From contig OX595988.1 of the NCBI GenBank assembly GCA_951394045.1, positions 2,371,352-2,435,351 on the forward strand: DNA of 64,000 nucleotides, given 5' to 3'. How positions within the stretch are numbered: position 1 is the first letter of the stretch; every line of letters starts with the position of its first letter. The translations under genes were made by a program, and so were the position numbers. Below, piece after piece: positions 30,233 to 38,200 of the stretch. Source of the DNA: Nitzschia sp. DOCU1 (lineage: Eukaryota > Bacillariophyta > Bacillariophyceae > Bacillariales > Bacillariaceae). The notes beneath the pieces were generated by a model. The model ran no database searches. It was not told the origin of the DNA and saw only the letters and a program-made list of their open reading frames with translations.

Positions 30233-31720
30233 ATGACAATGACAACAACAACAACAAAGATGAGTCGTGGTATTACAGATCAAGACCGCGTGATTGTGCA
30301 AGGCCGCTATCTGGTCTACGAACAAGATCCATCTCGCCGATTCTTAATGCAAGGCATGGCCTTTCCCGTGCCTCTGAAACCAGAATCCTACAATGAAGAC
30401 GGATGGATCGCTGTGTTGAAACAGCTTCGAGAAGCCTCTCCTCATATCAACACGTTGCGGTTGTATCGCACCCACATGAGTAATTACACGTTGCACGAAT
30501 ATGGAAATCCCATGGAAGGATTCTATCAAGCGGCCGCCGATCTTGGTTTTTATTTGCTCGTTCCCTTGACCGCTGCCCAGGGCGATGGTGTCTTGAATCG
30601 TGGCAAGGCAGCTCCCTTGTGCTACAATGAGAAGCTCTTTCGATATGGCGCTCATGTGATCGAATCTGTCAAGGACTATCCTAATGTCCTGGGTGGTGTT
30701 CTGGGCAATGAAGTCTTGAATTCCTTGAAAGACTGGCCCGCGGCTCCGTGCTTGCTAGCCTACGCCCGAGATCTCAAGCGATTTCATCCGTCCTTTCCCT
30801 TGATTTACACGACGCAACACGATGGATTGACTGCCGTAGTGACGCCTGCCGCCACGGCGCAACTGTTGTTGAACTATCTCACGTGCCACATAGAAGATTC
30901 GGCCACGATTGATATTTTGGGAATCAACATTGAAAGTTGGTGCTCTTCTCTTCAAACATTTGAGTTGAATGAGGATGGATCGGTAGGATCTTATGCAGAT
31001 CTCTACCAACACCTTGTCAATGCGACGATTCCTCTCATCTTTTCGGAACTCGGATGTTCCCAGATTCTCTACAATCGAGACAACGGACTAGGCGTGACCC
31101 TCGGGGATCGTCGCACGGCCCGTGAGTGGAACCAAGTGTCCATCGTGGAAACCACCATGGCCGATGAATGGTCTGGCTTTATTGCCTATGCCTACGATGG
31201 ACCATTTGACTTTCGCATGACCACAGGAGGGCCCTGGGACGGTATTCATCCTCTCACCTTTAACTTGGATATGGAAAACTATGTAAAAGCACTGGAGGAT
31301 GCGTCGGCACTTGTCAAGGATGAAAGGATCTTGGTGTCTAACGTGACTACGAATGCTACCATATCCCCACCCACTTGTGCTTCGGTGCACGAGTTTCTTG
31401 AGGCGTGCTGCAACGTAAACCTAATGGACGTCAATGAAATTCCATCCTACTTTAACCCACAGGACGGCGGTGGCATCCTGCTCTCCGAAGCGAGTTGGAT
31501 GGAAGCATCAGGACAACAGCGAGTCGAGAATCTGATTTGTTGGAGCGCCTTGATTGTTCCAATGGTCGGAACCATGTTGTATATCCTCAACAGGATGAGA
31601 GGTGCTCGAGAGAGTGCTCGAGCAATGACACCAGATTCGCCCAACAAACAAGGGCAGACAAGAAGTGTCGTGTCAAGGGTCGTGGCGGAACCGACTGCTT
31701 CGTACAACACCTTTGCATAA
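30233..31720 (+). CDS. GH72-like beta-1,3-glucanosyltransferase
   Basis: 495 residues from ATG 30233; ATG 30239 and the later ATG before SRGITDQDR are also possible. GH72 enzymes cut and re-join beta-1,3-glucan chains (family role). GYNx-type features are replaced by RLYRTHMSNYTLHEYG and GFYLLVPLT. The acid/base glutamate sits in VLGNEVLNS (~160) and the nucleophile in IFSELGCSQ (~270), followed by MADEWSGFIAYAYDGP. After residue ~385 a Cys-containing segment (CASVHEFLEACCNV) recalls the Cys-rich end of Gas proteins. One hydrophobic span (~435-455, VENLICWSALIVPMVGTMLYIL) lies near the C-terminus. No N-terminal signal peptide is visible, which is odd for this family. Confidence 0.85.
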   Translation: MTMTTTTTKMSRGITDQDRVIVQGRYLVYEQDPSRRFLMQGMAFPVPLKPESYNEDGWIAVLKQLREASPHINTLRLYRTHMSNYTLHEYGNPMEGFYQAAADLGFYLLVPLTAAQGDGVLNRGKAAPLCYNEKLFRYGAHVIESVKDYPNVLGGVLGNEVLNSLKDWPAAPCLLAYARDLKRFHPSFPLIYTTQHDGLTAVVTPAATAQLLLNYLTCHIEDSATIDILGINIESWCSSLQTFELNEDGSVGSYADLYQHLVNATIPLIFSELGCSQILYNRDNGLGVTLGDRRTAREWNQVSIVETTMADEWSGFIAYAYDGPFDFRMTTGGPWDGIHPLTFNLDMENYVKALEDASALVKDERILVSNVTTNATISPPTCASVHEFLEACCNVNLMDVNEIPSYFNPQDGGGILLSEASWMEASGQQRVENLICWSALIVPMVGTMLYILNRMRGARESARAMTPDSPNKQGQTRSVVSRVVAEPTASYNTFA

Positions 31721-31783
31721 CATATTCACCGCTTTTGCCAGGATCAGGCAGGGTGATTTGTATACTTTTACCTCGTGGATGGC

Positions 31784-32965
31784 TTATTCAAGTTCCTTGC
31801 GTATCGTATCACGGATTTCTTGCATGGTAGGCCGCTTGGAGCTTTGTGGAGCCCAACCTTGCTGGACTAGTGTTCGAATGGAACGGGGCCAATAGAATGG
31901 AACGGTAGGACGAGCGCCTCGAGTGAATACTTGATGCTTGTGTTCGGGACCGTCCAAGTGTTTGAAAGGTAGTTTGAGAGATAGAACTTGATATAGAAGC
32001 AAGGAATAAGAATAGACATCGGATTTGAGATTGTAGGGCTGTCCCATGTAGTTCTCTGGACTAATGTATCGAAAGGTTCCGGCTTTTTGAGACAATTTGA
32101 ACGTTTCGTTGGGATCGTCCGAACGGGGAACGAGTCTAGATAAACCAAAGTCAAAGATCTTGATGACTCCTTCACTATCAAAGCCAAGATTTGCGGGCTT
32201 GAGATCTCGATGGATCATGTTTAGAGAGTGCATGTGTGCAAGTCCATCTGAAATCCCAGCGGCAACCTGCAATCGTTCTTGGAAGAAGTCTCGCCGATCC
32301 ATTGGACTAGAACGAACAGGTCGAAACTTGAGCTTCCATTTTTGAATGCGATCAAACAGAGTCTCGTCCAGCTTCTCCATAACCATGAAAAAGGCGTCCG
32401 GTCTACATCCATGTTCAAAACTTGCAATACCTCCTTCGGAAACAGCCTTGATCTTGACGATATTCTCATGATCCAACGCGGCTAGAAAGAGTGCTTCCTT
32501 TACAATGTCACAAGCACTCAGGGCAAACTGGACATCATTCTCAACGAGTTCATTTCTTAGAATTTTGACCACGTAGCTGCTGTCTTCGGATGATGACATG
32601 GAGGCATCTTTTGTATCCTCATCGTCTCCGGGCATAGACTTGACATTGAATATTTGGTTGTAGCCGCCTTCTCCAATGAGCTCGCCAAGTGCCACCTGAG
32701 AATGTTTCAAAACTTGAATATCATTACTCTCAGCAGAATTCCCGCCAAGCTGAGTAATCGTTTCAAACAATGGATCCCGTGTGATTTTTTGGGTCCGACT
32801 TATCACCACCTCCTTGACATCGGTCGCAGTGGTTTGAGAGACAATTTGGGTGCCTTGTGTTTCCTCCCACCCCAGCGTTTGCGTGAGATCGCCGTCGTCC
32901 TCCAAGTTTGGATCGGCTTTGTATTCTTTATATACGTCCGAGGTTAGGTAGGGTGTAATGTCCAT
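31784..32965 (-). CDS. Protein kinase (Ser/Thr, TKL-like)
   Basis: 393 residues, single exon. The N-terminal ~85 residues are acidic with no domain. The kinase domain follows: glycine loop IGEGGYNQIF (~98-107), catalytic lysine YVVKIL (Lys134), a C-helix Glu in IVKEALFLAALDHENIVK, catalytic loop HRDLKPANLG (~255), FDFGLSR for Mg binding, and an activation segment ending TFRYISPENYMGQPYNLKSDVYSYSLLLYQVL. The closing RPTMQEIRDTI is usual for TKL/RAF-like and related kinases. All catalytic residues are present, so it should be active. Its substrate and pathway cannot be told from sequence. Confidence 0.92.
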   Translation of the reverse strand: MDITPYLTSDVYKEYKADPNLEDDGDLTQTLGWEETQGTQIVSQTTATDVKEVVISRTQKITRDPLFETITQLGGNSAESNDIQVLKHSQVALGELIGEGGYNQIFNVKSMPGDDEDTKDASMSSSEDSSYVVKILRNELVENDVQFALSACDIVKEALFLAALDHENIVKIKAVSEGGIASFEHGCRPDAFFMVMEKLDETLFDRIQKWKLKFRPVRSSPMDRRDFFQERLQVAAGISDGLAHMHSLNMIHRDLKPANLGFDSEGVIKIFDFGLSRLVPRSDDPNETFKLSQKAGTFRYISPENYMGQPYNLKSDVYSYSLLLYQVLSLKLPFKHLDGPEHKHQVFTRGARPTVPFYWPRSIRTLVQQGWAPQSSKRPTMQEIRDTIRKELE

Positions 32966-33209
32966 GGTGCTGCGGGTTGCTCAAAATAATATGGGAGAAA
33001 ACCCTGAACAGAACAGAAGAATCTGGGACCAGCGTAAGGAAGAACGCGAAGAAATGGAGGCCAAGATGCTTCCGAACCGTGATGAATCGAATCTTCCGAA
33101 GAAAAAGTGAGATGATGGCGATAGTGAATGGCTGGGCTCGCGCGCATGCCCTTTTGGCGAAAGAGTGAGTCGTACGATTCAATGGACTGCATCATTGAAT
33201 CGACGTCGA

Positions 33210-33227
33210 TTGTAGTTTTCGCGAATC
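33210..33227 (+). repeat. Target-site duplicate, left side of the LINE
   Basis: TTGTAGTTTTCGCGAATC (18 bp) occurs here and again at 41330-41347. The two copies tightly bracket the two-ORF element. Eighteen base pairs is in the normal range for target-primed reverse transcription. The left copy overlaps the palindrome ATCGACGTCGAT (33199-33210) by one base. Confidence 0.9.
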
Positions 33228-33381
33228 ATAATTTTTCGTTTGGATGATCAGGTAGGACGCGTCGACCCTGAAAATTCCCGAAAAATACTGACGCGTGACG
33301 TCAGCATTGAGTACAAACCTCCCGTAGATCCTACGGAAGACTGCGAAAGCAGCCAAGGGAAGGTTGCTACGAGCACCGACC

Positions 33382-35292
33382 ATGGGCGACTTTGTAGAAA
33401 GACACCGCATCACTGGACGAAACGCGGGGCCAACCTCCGACATCGAACTGGAAGACGACGACAAAACGGTCAAGTCTAGCGGAAGCGGTAACAAAGAAGA
33501 CAACGAAACCATGGAGAACATGGACATAGGATTTCAGCTGAAACTATCGTGGAAAGGTAGCGGTATGGGCGAAATGGACAAAGCGGCGACACACTTCTCA
33601 AAGGTATTGCTCTACATCCAATCCCTGGAGAAAGAAATGTACATCATAACGAAAAAACAGGAAGAGATTACTCGCTTCAGCGAGATGGCGGTCGCATCAG
33701 CTGCCTCAGTAGCCAAAGCGAGATCGATTCTCGACATCAAACAAGAGACGGTGACGCGCAACCGGGCCAGATCGACTCTTTACGTGACCATCATCAACAT
33801 TCGCTGTACCTCCAAGATCTCATCTATCAAGAATTACTACAAGGTAGATGCCTACATCAAAGAGCACAACATATTCGTCAGCGAACATTTGTTCAATGAT
33901 CCAGAAGTGAAAGAAAGACAAATTGGCTTCATTGCAAATGTTCATATTGAGCATGTTCCGGCAAAATACCTAGTCTCGCAGTGGAGGGCAGCTCTCCAAC
34001 CATTCGTTCCAGCAGGAGCAACGCTCCCAGAATTCATCTTCAAAAGAGGCAAGGTAGCTACAAGCGACAGCAAACCAGGTGACAGGTGGGACCGCTATAC
34101 TCGAGCATACATAGTCAGATGTGATGCTGACAACCGCAAAATTCTGGACAAGATCCTCACAAGAGCCACAGCGAGTAAGTCCTTACCAATCCAACTAGGT
34201 GGATATATTCCATTTTTCTGGAAACAACGCAACCCGGTTGCTTACAACAGTATGATCAAGACAACAAACCGCTGCCTCGCAAACATCTACGTCATCAAAA
34301 TTGCCGGGGTTACCAACGAGGTAATGTTAAAGCTAGGCAAAGCTCGTTTAATGAAACTGCCCAGGATCTATGACATCATTCCTACTGGCCTTACCGAAGA
34401 AGAAGGGGAGTGGAAGATATTAATTAATGTTGAATCAAAAGGTCCAAAACGTGCAAGCCCCAGCGAAACACACAAAGTCGTCCATGACTCGGTAATCGAA
34501 CATTTGCAAGGCTGGCCACCGCACATGGCACAAATGAGTTTCGAGCCTTACGTATCATCCAGGAAGGGAAGGACAGATTCAGACTCCGTGAGTGATGGAT
34601 CGGCCGCAAGCAACATCAGCATCATCACCAGTTCCATGGAGAGCGTCTGGGGGAATGACGAAGAAGACGACGATCTGGGGTCGTTCGACAAACCAGCAGA
34701 CGAACCAAACGAGCGATATGTCGAAATCGCAGCCGGGGCACCCCATCGTGGAGCCCCACAACAACGCACAGGAACCCCTCAAGACCACCAAACCCAAGAT
34801 TTACCATCCTCAAACATGGACCAATTAATGGAAATGATGCGTGATATGCGACAGTTTAACAAGGAGATGCAACAGTCCACCAAAGACATCGTGGATGAAC
34901 TTCGAGAGTTAAAACAGGAAAACTCCGAACTACGTCAGCGCTTGCAAGCGGTAGAAAATCCAAGCACAAACAGCAGTGGGCAAGGCCTCTCCTACACACC
35001 ACCGCCACGCCAAGATCCACAAGACCGGAAACGTCAATGCAACAACAAGCAAACTCCAGAACAAATCATGGCAGGACGAGCACTAGAAAATGAACTGGCG
35101 CTCGAAAGTGAAGCCATGGAGGTCGAAAACGAAACTGCTAAACCCCCTTCCTCCGAGGAAACAATCGTCACATGGGAATCCGAAACCCACCAACAGTCGA
35201 GAACAGTCAACCAACCACGCCTACGCAACGGGAGGGGAGCTCCAGCCACGCGCCTTAGTGTTTCAGGGCTAACAACCCTCAATAAGAAATGA
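33382..35292 (+). CDS. LINE ORF1 protein (RNA-binding/assembly)
   Basis: 636 residues from ATG 33382; the frame is open to 33364 without an ATG. I see no CCHC knuckle. The middle (residues ~110-380) is basic and mixed alpha/beta, possibly an RNA-binding fold. Residues ~476-530 form a long helix with heptad spacing (MEMMRDMRQFNKEM through LRELKQENSELRQRL), a clear coiled coil for self-assembly. The C-terminal ~90 residues are Pro/Gln/Glu-rich. The stop TGA overlaps the ORF2 start as ATGA at 35289-35292, implying coupled termination-reinitiation for ORF2. Confidence 0.85.
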   Translation: MGDFVERHRITGRNAGPTSDIELEDDDKTVKSSGSGNKEDNETMENMDIGFQLKLSWKGSGMGEMDKAATHFSKVLLYIQSLEKEMYIITKKQEEITRFSEMAVASAASVAKARSILDIKQETVTRNRARSTLYVTIINIRCTSKISSIKNYYKVDAYIKEHNIFVSEHLFNDPEVKERQIGFIANVHIEHVPAKYLVSQWRAALQPFVPAGATLPEFIFKRGKVATSDSKPGDRWDRYTRAYIVRCDADNRKILDKILTRATASKSLPIQLGGYIPFFWKQRNPVAYNSMIKTTNRCLANIYVIKIAGVTNEVMLKLGKARLMKLPRIYDIIPTGLTEEEGEWKILINVESKGPKRASPSETHKVVHDSVIEHLQGWPPHMAQMSFEPYVSSRKGRTDSDSVSDGSAASNISIITSSMESVWGNDEEDDDLGSFDKPADEPNERYVEIAAGAPHRGAPQQRTGTPQDHQTQDLPSSNMDQLMEMMRDMRQFNKEMQQSTKDIVDELRELKQENSELRQRLQAVENPSTNSSGQGLSYTPPPRQDPQDRKRQCNNKQTPEQIMAGRALENELALESEAMEVENETAKPPSSEETIVTWESETHQQSRTVNQPRLRNGRGAPATRLSVSGLTTLNKK

Positions 35293-38200
35293 TGGAAGAG
35301 GTAGAATCCGATACCAGTAATAGTGATGACGATGACAACCTTAACGTGAATTTCACCGACTGGTTAGACGAATATGGATCGGACAATGACGAACGGACCT
35401 GGCAAGACAATGAGCCGTATGGTGACCAGATACAACCCAAGCTTGCAGGACACACCAGAGTATACTTCTCTAATATTCGAGGAATAAAGGATCAAGCAAA
35501 ATGGGCTCATGTATGCTCCGCCATGAGCGATATCAACGCCGACGTGGCAGGCTTTTCCGAAATGAACGTGGACACGGCACAAGAAACAATCCGCCTCCGC
35601 TTAGAAAAAGCAGCACGATCAAGCATCCCTGGGCAGTCCATCCTAATAACATCCTCCACTCCAGATATAGCGGCCAGCGACATGAAACCAGGAGGAACCT
35701 CCCTATTGACTATAGGTGGTGGGAACTGTTTCCGGATTACAAGCAGCTACAAAGATACCATGGGAAGATGGGCAGCCACGCGGTACCAGCTAGACGAAGG
35801 AATCAAAGGATTGTGGGTAATCTCAGTCTATCAAGTCTGCGACGGAATTATTGACCCAAAGTCTTTCACAGCAGCCCGACAACAACAAGCAATGATCCTA
35901 GACCCTGCGATCAAGCCACGTCAAGCTTTCAAAAAGGATCTCAGTGAATTTATAGCAAAATACCCGGAAGACGAATTTCTAATTGGCGGCGATTTTAATG
36001 AAGAAGTGACATCGCCTGAAATGGCCAATCTCATCGACAACCTCCATCTGTACGACCTAATCACCGCTCGCCATGGGGAGGCCGCATGCCCACATACCTA
36101 CATCAGAGGAAAAAAGCGATTAGATTTCATCCTCGGTACAGAACACGTCATGCAAGCAATGACGACCTGCGGATACGAATCCTATGGACTCCGATACCAG
36201 AGCGATCATCGTGGAATGTGGATGGACATTGACACGGTCCTATTGTTCGGCAGTGAAACCACACCAATGAACATTCAAGAGAAAAGAGGGCTCAGCGCAA
36301 GAGAACCAAGAGACGTTCTGAATTGGGTTACAGCCACAGCTAAATACCTGAACGATCACAACATGAACGAACGATGTCAACAACTTAACGCACGAACAAT
36401 TTTGGACAATGAATTCGCTGAAAAATTTGATCGTGACATGACGAAAGGATCCCTATGGGGAGAGAAACAAGCCAACAAACTCCGCCCCAAAAGCCACTGG
36501 AGTCCAGCCTTCGCGGAAGCATGGGCAAGAGTGTTCTTCTACAACCAAGCATGGAGCTTTCGTAGGAATCGAGTCAAAATGCAGGATGTCCTCACGTCCA
36601 TCAAATTGAGATATAAACTTGAAGACGAGATTCCGGCACCTCGAGATATCAACAGGCGTCGCAAGGCAGCGCAGAGAAAACTAAAGAAGATACGCCTCAA
36701 AGCACGGGAACTGCGCAGAGAATTCCTTCGCCTCAAAGCTGAGGCGTACGCAAGAGCACAGAAGGTGACAGACGCGGCAGTACTTAAAAAGATGCAACAA
36801 TCAGAAGCTATGTCAAAGGTATTTCAAAAAATCAAGCGATCCGACAGCTCCTCAACTGGTGCAGTAGATAAACTCGAAATACCGAGAATCCAAGGAACCC
36901 CGCCAAAAGAATGCACCGATTGGAGAACAACCACCATACCCGAGGAGATTGAAGAGGCCCTCCTCACTCGGAACCAAGAACATTTTGGACAAGCCGAAGG
37001 CACTCCGTGTACAAGCGCAGCAATGAAGGAATCCCTGGGATACCGTGGCAACGGCCCAATAGCAGAACCCATTCTAGAAGGACAATATGAAGACGTAACC
37101 TTGGACACAGCAACCTCCCTATTCCTGAAGCATCTTAAACGCAAGGGCGCAGCAAACCAAGTGGAAGCCAAGATCACAAGGCAACAATTCCTATCAAAGA
37201 TAAAGAACTGGCCAGAAAGAACCTCAACAAGCCCGTCCAAGTTACATTTGGGAATGTATCACGCTCTGCTCAAACCTTGCGGTCTGGAGCCTCGTGACAA
37301 CCAGCCAAACTCCGCAATGTTCAACAAATTCATCCAAAACCGGGACTTGATCATTGACTGTCGACTGGCCATCATCAATTATGCACTTCGGTGGGGATAC
37401 TCATTCGAGAGATGGAAGGATGTTGAAAATATTATGATAAGGAAAGACGCGAACAATTGCCGCATTCATCGCTTGCGTGTCATTCACATTTACGAAGCTG
37501 ATTACAATTTAATCCTGGGGATCAAATGGCGAGAGGCATTACATCATGCCGAAGATGAAAGGCTCCTGAATGAAGGAACCTATGGCAGCCGACCAGGTCG
37601 GTCGGCCCACGACCCTGTCCTACTAGAGATCTTCCAGAACGAAATTTACAGGCTTTCTGGAAAAAGCGGAGTAGCGTTCGATCTGGATGCCGCATCATGC
37701 TATGATCGCATACTAGCAGCTCTAGCAAGCCTTTCCAGCCAGAAATACGGCATGCACCACAAGGTCGCTCTGGTCAACGCAATAACCCTGGAAGAAGCGA
37801 GATTCAAGCTGAAAACCAAACTAGGCGCCTCGGCACGCTTCTACAAGCATACAGAGGACAATCCAATCCATGGAACGGGCCAAGGCTCTCAAAACTCGCC
37901 GACAATCTGGTTATTCGTTTGCTCGACTCTATTTGATGCGTTTGAAGAAACAGCTAACGGGGCAGTCTTCGAAAGCTACGACAAAAAAGAATCCATCACA
38001 TTATATATGGTGGGCTTTGTCGATGACTGCTCGCAGCGAGTCAACGACTTCCGTGCGCACCCCCAGCCCCCTCCAGAAGTACTAATCGAGAAAATGAGAC
38101 AAGATGCTCAACATTGGAACGACCTATTATGGTCCTCAGGAGGTTTACTGGAAGCGTCTAAATGTTCCTACCATCTCATCACCACGACAACGGACCACCG

